NCBI GenBank assembly: GCA_903913175.1
Contig: CAIWKF010000064.1
Coordinates: 1-23,204, forward strand
Reading direction: 5' to 3'
From: Candidatus Staskawiczbacteria bacterium
Lineage (GTDB): Bacteria > Patescibacteriota > Minisyncoccia > Minisyncoccales > Staskawiczbacteraceae
Length of the DNA: 23,204 nt
Position 1 is the stretch's first letter. Every line of letters starts with the position of its first letter. Of this stretch, positions 15,308-22,389 are shown one piece after another. Made by a program: the position numbers and the translations under genes. The notes beneath the pieces were generated by a model that saw only the letters and a program-made list of their open reading frames with translations, did no database searches and had not been told where the DNA came from.

Positions 15308-16791
15308 GAAAAAATGAATTTGAGCGCATAGCAAAAATACTTGCTAAGGAACACAAAATCGAAATTGATTCTGGCGAAAGTTGGTCAGCAAATATTAAAA
15401 GCAGAAAGGTGTTTTACCGGCAAGAAGATATTTTTAATCTTTCTGAAGACCACATTTTAGGATTAATTTTGCATGAGATAGGCCATATTCATTACACAAC
15501 AGATGCTGAACTGCCGGTGAAAAATAAAGAGCTGATTCATTGCACAATGAATATGTTAGAAGATATTTCTGTAGAACATATTATTGGCCAAGATTATCCC
15601 AATGCAGGAGAAATTTTAGAATCAACCAAAGAAGAAGTAATAGACAATTTACTGAAAATCTTAAAGAACCTAAAAATATCAGTTCACGAAAAGGCTTTAT
15701 TGTTTGCAGCTACCAGATTTGAGGGCAGAGGATATTCAACAGGATTAGAGCCCCATGAAATACTCGGAGAAAAAATATCTGAGATAATGATAAAAAGTAA
15801 ATCTGAAATCCTTGAAAGAAAATACACAAAAGATTTGTTGCCTTTAGCAAATGAAATAGTGGAATTGATAATTAAAATGGCAGGAGAACCAAGTGAATCT
15901 GAAAAAAGACAGATGATGGAAAATTCTAATACAGGAAACGCAAACCGAACAGATGGCCAAGGAATAATACAGAAAAAAGCCATTAACGGCTTAAAAGCAA
16001 AACATGGCTGGAACGAAGGCATTGAAATGGCCAGCAGATTGGCAATGGTAAATGAAATTTGCGATCTGGCTATTTTTATTGGCAAGAAGCTAAGAACAAT
16101 TCTTAAAAGAAACAATGCTATGGAATTTGGTGGCAGATTTAGAAGTGGAAAACTTTTAGCCAAAAGACTGATAAGAACCAAAATCCTCAAAGACAGAAAA
16201 CCTTTTGCCCATAGGATTGTAAAAAGCAACCAAAGCTATGCCTTTGCAATAGCTGCCGATGTTTCAGGAAGTATGTTTGACGACCCAGAACCACGAGAAA
16301 CTTTTGGAAGCTATGCTTTGAGCTCAATGTTAATGGTTGGCGAAGCTTTAAGATTAGCCGGGATACCAAGATCAATGACAATTTTCGGATACCACGCAAA
16401 TGTTGTAGCTCCAATGGGAAAATTGCCAATAACTTTTGAACAATTAGGAAGCGAAAAAGCGGTAAAGAAAGCCGGACCAGGAGGAACTGAAATTGATAAA
16501 GCCATTGATGCCTGCGTTAGAGAATTGTCACAAGTAAGAGCTGAAAGAAAAATAATGATAATTCTAACTGATGGTTCAAGTTATATGCCAGACATGAAAG
16601 AGGCCCACAAAAGAGCTTTGGAAGCCGGCATTGAGCCCTTGGGAATTACTATTGGCAGATATGACGGCAAAACAATGAATGATGTTTTTGGGAAGGAGAA
16701 AAATATAATTATAGAAGATGTGAAGAATAAAAAATTAATTGGCAAAGCCTTCATTGATATTTTAAAAGAATCAGTGAAAAAATCATCATGA
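15304..16791 (+). CDS. HExxH metallopeptidase-like / VWA-domain protein
   Basis: This 495-residue protein joins an N-terminal zincin-like region to a C-terminal VWA domain, a layout like DUF2201 proteins (metallopeptidase-like plus VWA-like). The zinc motif HEIGH is at 57-61, followed by a likely third ligand in the LEDISVEH helix (85-92). The VWA metal site is intact: DVSGS (D319, S321, S323), a threonine in GPGGTEID (T395) and LTDGS (D423). No membrane segment is seen. The MoxR ATPase encoded just upstream is the expected partner. It may cut, or only bind, a target that the ATPase presents. The substrate is unknown. The next gene overlaps by ATGA at 16788. Confidence 0.92.
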   Translation: MRKNEFERIAKILAKEHKIEIDSGESWSANIKSRKVFYRQEDIFNLSEDHILGLILHEIGHIHYTTDAELPVKNKELIHCTMNMLEDISVEHIIGQDYPNAGEILESTKEEVIDNLLKILKNLKISVHEKALLFAATRFEGRGYSTGLEPHEILGEKISEIMIKSKSEILERKYTKDLLPLANEIVELIIKMAGEPSESEKRQMMENSNTGNANRTDGQGIIQKKAINGLKAKHGWNEGIEMASRLAMVNEICDLAIFIGKKLRTILKRNNAMEFGGRFRSGKLLAKRLIRTKILKDRKPFAHRIVKSNQSYAFAIAADVSGSMFDDPEPRETFGSYALSSMLMVGEALRLAGIPRSMTIFGYHANVVAPMGKLPITFEQLGSEKAVKKAGPGGTEIDKAIDACVRELSQVRAERKIMIILTDGSSYMPDMKEAHKRALEAGIEPLGITIGRYDGKTMNDVFGKEKNIIIEDVKNKKLIGKAFIDILKESVKKSS

Positions 16792-17156
16792 AAAACATAG
16801 ACAGATTAGCTCAATTTGTAACAAAATATGGTTCATCAAGTATTTTAATTCACACAATCGCAGGAACAAGAAACTGGGTTGTGTGCCAAAAAATTGGAAT
16901 AGATAACTGGCTAATAATTTTATGCAATCCAATGGGAAATGTTACTTATAATTTAGGTACAGTCACTAACGACCAGCACATAAAACTATGGACGGAAATT
17001 ATACGATGGGAAATAGAGTATAAGGCAAACCAGATATTGCTGGCCAGAGATCTAAAAAAGAAGATACAAAATTTCAAGAAGTATTATGACAGGAATTACA
17101 AAAAGTTTACAAGGTCAAGAGAAAAAAGAACAAAGAAAAATAAAATTAAGAAATAA
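16788..17156 (+). CDS. 122-residue protein with basic tail, function unknown
   Basis: I do not recognise this protein. The N-terminal ~75 residues form an alpha/beta domain (SSILIHTIAGTRNWVVCQKI, then NWLIILCNPMGNVTYNLGTV). The C-terminal ~45 residues are very rich in lysine and arginine (KKKIQNF, KKFTRSREKRTKKNKIKK) and should bind nucleic acid or ribosomes. It is coupled to the VWA gene by ATGA, so it may be a subunit or target-recognition part of that system (inference). Confidence 0.75.
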   Translation: MKNIDRLAQFVTKYGSSSILIHTIAGTRNWVVCQKIGIDNWLIILCNPMGNVTYNLGTVTNDQHIKLWTEIIRWEIEYKANQILLARDLKKKIQNFKKYYDRNYKKFTRSREKRTKKNKIKK

Positions 17157-17165
17157 CAAAAAATT

Positions 17166-17666
17166 ATGGACAAGGAAAAAATAAATGAAATATATGTTAA
17201 GCCAGAGAACCGATTGACCCAAGAACAAATGGAGAAGTCTTTTTTGGAATCAAAGGAATCTTGCGCTCCTGTGGTTGAAATGCACGATGGCAAGGTGATG
17301 CCGTTGTACATGTTCGGGGGGCCATTGGTAATCCGGTCAAAACTTGGCGACTCAAATATGGACATAATGATTACTCTGCTTCACCATGTTGCAGAAGATA
17401 AAATTGAACTACGTGGCAGAATAAGATACGAAGCAACTGGACGCAAGACTGTTTTTAATCGTCCCGAGATGTTCAACATCAGTGAATACGAAGATGCAAG
17501 GCAAACTGCCAGAAACATGTATTTGCAGTTAATCAAGGAAACTCCAATTAAACCCTTATCAACTGCATGGGAATTAGAATTTCCGGTTGGAGAAACTACA
17601 GAAAATATTATTCAAAAAATGGAACAGAGCAATCATTTTAACATTGGGATTGCTCCTACAAAATAG
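17166..17666 (+). CDS. 166-residue protein, function unknown, last gene of the operon
   Basis: I do not recognise this protein. It has a helical N-terminus (LTQEQMEKSFLESKES), a central region with VMPLYMFGGPLVIRS and a hydrophobic-patterned segment IMITLLHHVAEDKIELRGRI. A charged helical region (EYEDARQTARNMYLQLIKE) follows. There are no membrane segments or catalytic motifs. It lies 9 bases after the basic-tail protein and 19 bases before a strong terminator, which closes the MoxR/VWA operon. Confidence 0.75.
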   Translation: MDKEKINEIYVKPENRLTQEQMEKSFLESKESCAPVVEMHDGKVMPLYMFGGPLVIRSKLGDSNMDIMITLLHHVAEDKIELRGRIRYEATGRKTVFNRPEMFNISEYEDARQTARNMYLQLIKETPIKPLSTAWELEFPVGETTENIIQKMEQSNHFNIGIAPTK

Positions 17667-17685
17667 AGCTATATAGTGCAAAAGG

Positions 17686-17713
17686 CCCGAGTCTAACAAA
17701 CTCGGGTTTTTTT
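17686..17713 (+). terminator. Intrinsic terminator closing the MoxR/VWA operon
   Basis: CCCGAGT (17686-17692) and ACTCGGG (17700-17706) pair perfectly over a 7-base loop and are followed by seven T residues. Confidence 0.92.
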
Positions 17714-18040
17714 GTTGGTTATTCTCTCTATCGTTAATCTAAAAGTAAGTTGAGAATTTCTATATTTACTTTTTTCAATTTGCGGGCGATTTTTTAAAAT
17801 CTGCCTGCCGAATTTTTATACAATCTAATAATAAAAGGCAACTTTATGCGGGATATAAATAATTTTAATACACCATCGGGATATTATTGGTAAACTAGAT
17901 AATTTATATGGCTTTCGTATATTAAACGTAGATTGTTTAATTTTTATAATTTAGGACTATTTACTAAATATAATTACTCAAGATAGAGCGGGATTGCACT
18001 GAAACTCAGCGAGATTCAATGCGAGTATTTAAGATAGGTC
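17714..18040. other. Non-coding AT-rich region upstream of the MerR-like gene
   Basis: No gene is evident. A palindrome GATTTT/AAAATC lies at 17788-17801, and CGGGATAT occurs twice (17849-17856 and 17877-17884) with a CGGGATT near 17988. AAGATAG occurs at 17980-17986 and 18031-18037. These may be regulator sites for the promoter at 18041. Confidence 0.45.
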
Positions 18041-18069
18041 TTGACACGCCTATTCTTTTTTGCTATCAT
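18041..18069 (+). promoter_or_regulatory. Near-consensus sigma-70 promoter of the MerR-like gene
   Basis: TTGACA (18041-18046) and TATCAT (18064-18069) are separated by exactly 17 bases. The start codon is 33 bases downstream, at 18102. AAGATAG elements lie just upstream (18031-18037) and just downstream (18071-18077), and CTATC/GATAG (18063-18077) forms a palindrome over the -10. This arrangement suggests repressor control, perhaps by the gene product itself (inference). Confidence 0.8.
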
Positions 18070-18101
18070 TAAGATAGAAATAAAAACTAACATAAAATTT
18101 T

Positions 18102-18572
18102 ATGAAGAATTTAGAAATAATTGAAAAAGTAAAAAGATTTGAAAAACTAAAAAAAGAGGTCTTCTCAACAGAGGTTGCTAAAAAAGTTTGTCGTATGCCC
18201 TATCGAAGATTTAGTGATTGGGATAGAAAAAATATCCTTCCACACTACAAGCGGGAAACCATTGAAAATTGGCGAACATTCAGCTTCTACGACCTGCTAA
18301 TCATAAAAATAGTTTCATTATTAAGAGATGTTGGCATTCCTACGCACAAGATAAAAAAAATTTTCGATTGGCTAAATACAAAAGATGAAATAGAGTCTGC
18401 GGTTGAGCAAGCTTCAAGTAACAATGTTTATGTCGTGACGAATTTATCAGATGCTCATTACACGATAGGAGGAAACGATTTTAGAGATATTATGGAATCG
18501 GAAGGTAATTTGATGCTCACATTTAAATTGAATCCAATACTAAATGAATTGCTAAAAGATTTAAAAATTTAA
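18102..18572 (+). CDS. MerR-like transcriptional regulator
   Basis: This 156-residue protein has an N-terminal MerR-type winged helix-turn-helix: STEVAKKVCRMPYRRFSDWD, then ILPHYKRE and WRTFSFYDLLIIKIVSLLRDVGIPTHKIKKIFDWL (about 22-96). The C-terminal part (about 97-156) lacks a recognisable effector domain and has no cysteine cluster, so a metal sensor is unlikely. MerR-like proteins of this shape also act as excision or partition factors on mobile elements, so it could help the recombinase downstream (inference). It has its own near-consensus promoter with symmetric repeats, consistent with autoregulation. Confidence 0.85.
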   Translation: MKNLEIIEKVKRFEKLKKEVFSTEVAKKVCRMPYRRFSDWDRKNILPHYKRETIENWRTFSFYDLLIIKIVSLLRDVGIPTHKIKKIFDWLNTKDEIESAVEQASSNNVYVVTNLSDAHYTIGGNDFRDIMESEGNLMLTFKLNPILNELLKDLKI

Positions 18573-18576
18573 AGCA

Positions 18577-18620
18577 AACTAAAAAGCCTCTCGTCCGAAA
18601 AACAAAAAGGCTTTCTAGTT
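18577..18620. repeat. Imperfect inverted repeat after the MerR-like gene
   Basis: AACTAAAAAGCCT (18577-18589) pairs with AGGCTTTCTAGTT (18608-18620) with one mismatch and an 18-base loop. There is no T-tract after it, so it is at best a weak terminator. Confidence 0.4.
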
Positions 18621-18826
18621 GTGAAATCAAGTGGTTTTACCCACAAGCTTCTATTTTTTTATATCACATAATAATAGATAGGGCAAGTGAAAAATCAAAA
18701 ATAAAATGATCTGAAAAATATAATATAAGCTCTTAGGAAAAAATAAAATAATATAAAATATGATTTTGACTATTACCTTGATTAAAGAATATTCTACTCA
18801 ATATTTAGTTAAAATCAACAAACAAA

Positions 18827-19012
18827 ATGGCAAAAATATATGTTGAAGATATAATATCTTGGGAAAATAAAAATAGCAAAACTCTTTGCCCAGAATGTTT
18901 CGAAGAAGAGTTTGATGGTGAATTTCCGGTTGAGTGGACTCCTGTACTTTCGAAAGAAGCATATGAAATAATTTATCAATGTGATTGTTGCGGTGAAAAA
19001 TCCGTAAATTAA
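18827..19012 (+). CDS. Small zinc-binding protein, function unknown
   Basis: This 61-residue protein has two cysteine pairs, CPEC (about 21-24) and CDCCGE (about 52-57), which probably bind one zinc ion. It is acidic (EEEFDGEFPVEW) and shows no other motif. A weak promoter-like pair, TTGACT (18766-18771) and AATATT (18788-18793), precedes it. It stands alone between the regulator and the basic protein, and an inverted repeat follows. The paired cysteines make a chance frame unlikely. Confidence 0.7.
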   Translation: MAKIYVEDIISWENKNSKTLCPECFEEEFDGEFPVEWTPVLSKEAYEIIYQCDCCGEKSVN

Positions 19013-19023
19013 AATTAATTTTG

Positions 19024-19054
19024 CTGGCAGGTTTCAAAAATGATGGCCTGCCAG
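19024..19054 (+). repeat. Perfect 8-bp inverted repeat before the next start codon
   Basis: CTGGCAGG (19024-19031) and CCTGCCAG (19047-19054) pair perfectly over 15 bases, and the start codon at 19065 is 10 bases further on. It lacks a T-tract. It could be a weak terminator for the preceding gene or a hairpin limiting ribosome access to the next. Confidence 0.5.
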
Positions 19055-19064
19055 TAATAAATAT

Positions 19065-19520
19065 ATGAGAAAATCAATAAAAAATGGAAAACAAAAAGAA
19101 CCAAAAACAAAAGAGGAAATAATTTATTATATTGGCTCTTTAGCTGAAAAGGCGTGTAAACTCAGGAAAAGAGCCGATGAGATAGAAGTGATTCCAAGAT
19201 ATCGTGTTCTGACCACAAAACTACCAGACGCAAGATTAGTAATGAATAAACCGATAATTCACAAAATACCAGAAAAAGATAAAAAGAAACTGTTAAAAAG
19301 TCATAAATTTATTCTCACACTTTTAGTAAACTATTTTCGCATAACACTTAAAACAATATATCGTTATCCTAATTTATGGAAAAAATTAAAAAACAATACA
19401 GCAAAGCTTGCAAAAAATCTAGAACAAGTAAAAAAATATGAGTCGAGATTGTTTCAAGAAAAAAAATTATTAAAAAATAAAAAATATGGAAAACAATCCC
19501 AATCAACAAAAAATATTTAG
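19065..19520 (+). CDS. 151-residue very basic protein, function unknown
   Basis: I do not recognise this protein. It is lysine-rich throughout, mostly helical, and has one moderately hydrophobic stretch (FILTLLVNYFRITLKTIY, about 86-103), which is probably amphipathic rather than a membrane segment. The C-terminal third is predicted coiled coil (NTAKLAKNLEQVKKYESRLF). Its charge suggests DNA or RNA binding. It overlaps the next gene by 35 bases in another frame. That, and its high A content, lower confidence that the full frame is used. Confidence 0.6.
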   Translation: MRKSIKNGKQKEPKTKEEIIYYIGSLAEKACKLRKRADEIEVIPRYRVLTTKLPDARLVMNKPIIHKIPEKDKKKLLKSHKFILTLLVNYFRITLKTIYRYPNLWKKLKNNTAKLAKNLEQVKKYESRLFQEKKLLKNKKYGKQSQSTKNI

Positions 19521-19689
19521 CGAAGACGATATGGCTGATATTGTCGAATACGGCTCAATTTTGCAGGGAGTTCACAATCGGCTTGTTATTGAAGGGTATT
19601 TTCTACCAGATGGGAAAACATGGAACATTTTTAAGAGAGGCAAAATTGTATGCGAACTCATACTAAAAAAAGGTGACATCAATTATTAA
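19486..19689 (+). CDS. 67-residue acidic protein, function unknown
   Basis: This small protein (MENNPNQQKIFSEDDMADI, then GVHNRLVIEGYFLPDGKTWNIF) is acidic at the N-terminus and beta-like in the middle. No family is recognised. It lies 17 bases upstream of the serine recombinase on the same strand and may be co-transcribed with it, so an accessory or directionality role is conceivable but unproven. Confidence 0.6.
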   Translation: MENNPNQQKIFSEDDMADIVEYGSILQGVHNRLVIEGYFLPDGKTWNIFKRGKIVCELILKKGDINY

Positions 19690-19706
19690 TTTAAAACATA
19701 AAATAT

Positions 19707-21446
19707 ATGGAAATAAAAAACATTGAACTTCAATTTAAAGACGAATATTTAATATATGATCGTAGAAGCACAGATGATGCTAACAATCAGCGAAACTCAT
19801 TATCCTATCAAAGACAGAGAAATATAGAGTATGCTAATTATGTTAATCCGAAAATTAAAATAGCCGACTTAACGATAACCGGCTTTTGCAAGAACGGAAT
19901 TATCGATGAGAGCCACTCGGCCTTTAAGCAAGAGGATGAATTCATTATTACCCCTGACGGTTCCGTCCAATACAGAATATTAAGACCAAAATTTTTAACA
20001 CTTATTGGCCTCTTACAGTCTCACAAGATAAAAGGGGTCATATTTCTCTGTTGGGATCGTGCTAGTCGTAATGAGCAGGATGATTTGATTATTAAAAAAT
20101 TGATGCAAGTTGGTTGCGATATCCATTTTGTTGAAGCTAAATATGAAAAAACAAGCGCAGGAAAGCTTCATATGAGAGTAGATGGAATGTTTTCATCATT
20201 TTATTCTGAAACAATAAGTGAAAAGGTCCGTAATGCACAGAAAAAACTTCGTGATGAAAGACGTTGCCTCAATTTCACGCCCATTGGATATCTTGATTTT
20301 GGTTCTGATAACAAACCCCTTGACCCAGAAAGAGCCCCTCTTGTAAAGCGCATGTTTGAGTTATATTCAACTGGAAAATGGAGTTTTAGACAATTAGGCA
20401 ACTGGGCCCGTGGACAAGGATTAACTAAAAAACCTGTAAGAAGAAAAAGAACCAAAGAAGAAATTGCCAATAATATGGACCTTGCAGAATTACCAAAAGT
20501 TTCTCGCCCAGTAGATCATAAAACTGTTGAATACATGATGTCTAACCCGTTTTATATTGGCAAAATAAAAATTGGAGATGGCTATGAAGACAGCAAAGCT
20601 CACAAAGCCCTTATTGACGATGCAACATTTTGCAAAATTCAAGAAATACTAAAAAAGAAACATATATCAGTTTATTATGTTAATAAAGAATTTCACACAT
20701 ACAGAGAAATGGTTCGTTGTGAATGTGGCAGAGCATATTCCCCTTACGAAGCAAAGGGTATAATTTATTATCGTTGCAGATGTAAAGATGGTTGTACAAA
20801 TGGCAATCCAAACCTTAACGAAAGCGATATTTCTGATGCAGTGCAAGATATTTTAGATCAAGTGTCTTTTACACCTCAAGAAATTAAAGGAATAGAAATA
20901 GAATCTACGAAGGAATTAGCTAAAATAAATAACAACCGAAACAAAACAATGAGTGATCTACAGGTAAAGCAAAAGGTAATTTTGGCAGATATTGATTATA
21001 TAGCTCAAAATAAAATTACATTGCTCCGCACCGGATCAATGGACGCAGAAACCATGAAGAATGAAGAAAAACGTCTGGCAAACAAATTAACTACTGTGAG
21101 CGATGAACTCAAGGCATACGCAGAAAGTGCCCCTGAAATGTTAAAATACATCACAACTTTCTCTGAATTAGTAAAAGATGCCGGAGCACATTTCAAATTC
21201 GCCCTTGATAGCGAGAAACGTGGAATAACTGCCTTAGTGTTTACCGAACTTATTTTCAAGGAACACAAGCTAATTGGATACAAAGTTAAAGGTGGTTTTA
21301 GGGCATTATTAGAGCGAAAAAGCACAACTGACGACAAAAACGACCCCACTGACCCAAAAAAAAAGACCCTAAATGTGGTATCTGGCTCCGCAGGTAGGGC
21401 TCGAACCTACGACCCGCTCCTTAACAGGGAGCCGCTCTACCACTGA
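19707..21446 (+). CDS. Large serine recombinase (integrase) ending inside tRNA-Asn antisense
   Basis: This 579-residue large serine recombinase should integrate and excise the element. The resolvase-type catalytic domain (about 12-160) holds the nucleophile S21 in YDRRSTDD and the WDRASRN segment. The recombinase domain follows (GYLDFGSDNKPLDPERAPLVKRMFELY, in parts). A zinc ribbon has C338, C340, C357 and C359 (CECG and YYRCRC), and a charged coiled-coil stretch lies around 390-480. The last ~20 residues, RARTYDPLLNREPLYH, are the antisense translation of tRNA-Asn, and the TGA stop (21444-21446) lies inside the tRNA. The natural C-terminus in the circular form must differ. Before integration the gene probably ended in the element's own attachment site (inference). 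Confidence 0.95.
   Translation: MEIKNIELQFKDEYLIYDRRSTDDANNQRNSLSYQRQRNIEYANYVNPKIKIADLTITGFCKNGIIDESHSAFKQEDEFIITPDGSVQYRILRPKFLTLIGLLQSHKIKGVIFLCWDRASRNEQDDLIIKKLMQVGCDIHFVEAKYEKTSAGKLHMRVDGMFSSFYSETISEKVRNAQKKLRDERRCLNFTPIGYLDFGSDNKPLDPERAPLVKRMFELYSTGKWSFRQLGNWARGQGLTKKPVRRKRTKEEIANNMDLAELPKVSRPVDHKTVEYMMSNPFYIGKIKIGDGYEDSKAHKALIDDATFCKIQEILKKKHISVYYVNKEFHTYREMVRCECGRAYSPYEAKGIIYYRCRCKDGCTNGNPNLNESDISDAVQDILDQVSFTPQEIKGIEIESTKELAKINNNRNKTMSDLQVKQKVILADIDYIAQNKITLLRTGSMDAETMKNEEKRLANKLTTVSDELKAYAESAPEMLKYITTFSELVKDAGAHFKFALDSEKRGITALVFTELIFKEHKLIGYKVKGGFRALLERKSTTDDKNDPTDPKKKTLNVVSGSAGRARTYDPLLNREPLYH
21383..21446. mobile_element. Right junction (attachment site region) of the integrated element
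   Basis: The recombinase gene runs uninterrupted into the tRNA-Asn gene, so the element-chromosome junction lies in or next to the tRNA 3' end. The exact crossover is not visible because no second copy of the tRNA 3' segment was found by eye in the window. The crossover site is inferred. Confidence 0.6.
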
Positions 21447-21457
21447 GCTACTGCGGA
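21383..21457 (-). tRNA. tRNA-Asn (anticodon GUU), CCA encoded
   Basis: The minus strand folds as a full cloverleaf: acceptor TCCGCAG/CTGCGGA, D-arm GCTC/GAGC, anticodon stem GCTCC/GGAGC with loop CTGTTAA, variable loop GGGTC, and T-arm GTAGG-TTCGAGC-CCTAC. The anticodon GTT reads asparagine codons. A discriminator G and an encoded CCA follow (21383-21386). The 3' half overlaps the end of the serine recombinase gene on the other strand, so this tRNA is the integration target. A TATATT box (21477-21482 on the plus-strand coordinates) could be its -10. Confidence 0.97.
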
Positions 21458-21527
21458 ATAATTATAATGTACTTACAATATAATCATATTACTAAATTTT
21501 AAAAATAATTCAATAGCTTGCTATTAA

Positions 21528-21791
21528 TTATTGCCTACCCTCTGCCTCTTCTTCCATTTTATAAAGTCTTGTATAATAATCTGCAATTTCGTTTAGATGC
21601 GCTAGAGCAATTTTACCAGTTAATAATGGGTCATCATTAGTAACATTTGTACTTTGGTCAACTGTGCCATGCTCAAGCTCAACATCCATACCCATTCTAA
21701 ATTGCTCAACATCAAACCTTGACCAATTAATACCCAATTTTTCTGCAACTTCATTTGCTTGTTCTGTTGTAAAAACTTTTTTTGTTGTCAT
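21528..21791 (-). CDS. DUF5661-family protein
   Basis: This 87-residue protein matches the DUF5661 pattern: FTTEQANEVAEKLGINWSRF, DVEQFRMGMDVELEHG, VTNDDPLLTGKIALAHLNEI and DYYTRLYKME. The family is widespread and of unknown function. The conserved DVEQFxxGxxVELEHG and AHLxExPDYYxxL segments suggest a compact helical fold. The gene lies in normal chromosomal context between rplL and tRNA-Asn, and an intergenic terminator separates it from rplL. Confidence 0.85.
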   Translation of the reverse strand: MTTKKVFTTEQANEVAEKLGINWSRFDVEQFRMGMDVELEHGTVDQSTNVTNDDPLLTGKIALAHLNEIADYYTRLYKMEEEAEGRQ

Positions 21792-21837
21792 TTTTTTTAA
21801 TTATTTAATAATAAATGTATTATAGCAAATTATAAAA

Positions 21838-21873
21838 AAATAAGGAAATGGTGTTACCCAATTCCTTATTTTT
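21838..21873 (-). terminator. Bidirectional terminator after rplL
   Basis: AAATAAGGAA (21838-21847) and TTCCTTATTT (21862-21871) pair around a loop that itself holds GGT/ACC. On the minus strand the stem is followed by a run of T, so it ends the rplJ-rplL transcript. A-tracts on both sides make it usable from either strand. Confidence 0.8.
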
Positions 21874-21891
21874 GTATTACTAAACAAATTA

Positions 21892-22290
21892 TTATTTAAT
21901 TTCTGCTTTAGCTCCGGCTGCTGTAAATTTTTTAACAATTTCATCAGCTTCTTCTTTCTTAACTCCTTCTTTTACTAATTGTGGAGCTGTGGCTGCGGCA
22001 TCAACCAAATCTTTTGATTCTTTTAATCCTTTGGCTGTTATGTCTCTTACAACTTTAATTACCTCAATTTTTTGAGCTCCAACTTCCTTTAATTCTACAT
22101 TAAAAGATGTTTTTTCTTCAACTGGGGCAGCGGCTGCAGTAGCGGCTGCAGCTGGGGCAGCGGCAGAAACTCCAAATTCAGCTTCCAAAACTTTTACCAA
22201 TTCTGCTAATTCCACAATTGGAAGTTTTTTGATCTCTTCAACTAAATTTTTAAATTTAGCTGGCACTTCAACTTTTACTTCGTCTGTCAT
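21892..22290 (-). CDS. rplL: Ribosomal protein L7/L12 (bL12)
   Basis: This 132-residue protein is the flexible stalk subunit that recruits translation factors to the ribosome. The N-terminal dimerisation region (about 8-40) is followed by an alanine/proline hinge (43-57) and the C-terminal factor-binding domain (62-132). The latter contains the conserved KIEVIKVVRDITAKGLKESK and DLVDAAATAPQLVKEGVKK. It is slightly longer than the usual 120-125 residues. It lies 99 bases downstream of rplJ, and the gap holds a long stem (22308-22378). A terminator follows at 21838-21873. Confidence 0.98.
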   Translation of the reverse strand: MTDEVKVEVPAKFKNLVEEIKKLPIVELAELVKVLEAEFGVSAAAPAAAATAAAAPVEEKTSFNVELKEVGAQKIEVIKVVRDITAKGLKESKDLVDAAATAPQLVKEGVKKEEADEIVKKFTAAGAKAEIK

Positions 22291-22307
22291 ATGAATTTAA
22301 TAAGCGA

Positions 22308-22378
22308 GCTAATAAATTTTTTCGAGGACGATAGTGCCCCGTTAGAGAAGCTCTCGCCACAGAAAAAATTTAATTAGC
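22308..22378 (-). promoter_or_regulatory. Long stem in the rplJ-rplL gap
   Basis: GCTAATAAATTTTTTC (22308-22323) pairs with GAAAAAATTTAATTAGC (22362-22378) with one bulge, closing a GC-richer 38-base loop with further pairing (CGAG/CTCG). Such a stem could be a processing site or a translational control that raises L12 synthesis over L10, since L12 is needed in several copies (inference). Confidence 0.55.
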
Positions 22379-22389
22379 GAGCGAAATAA

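Noticed and set aside
15684..16229. 181-residue frame on the minus strand
   Set aside because: It lies entirely antisense to the VWA-metallopeptidase gene, whose motifs are intact. It is a shadow of that coding sequence.
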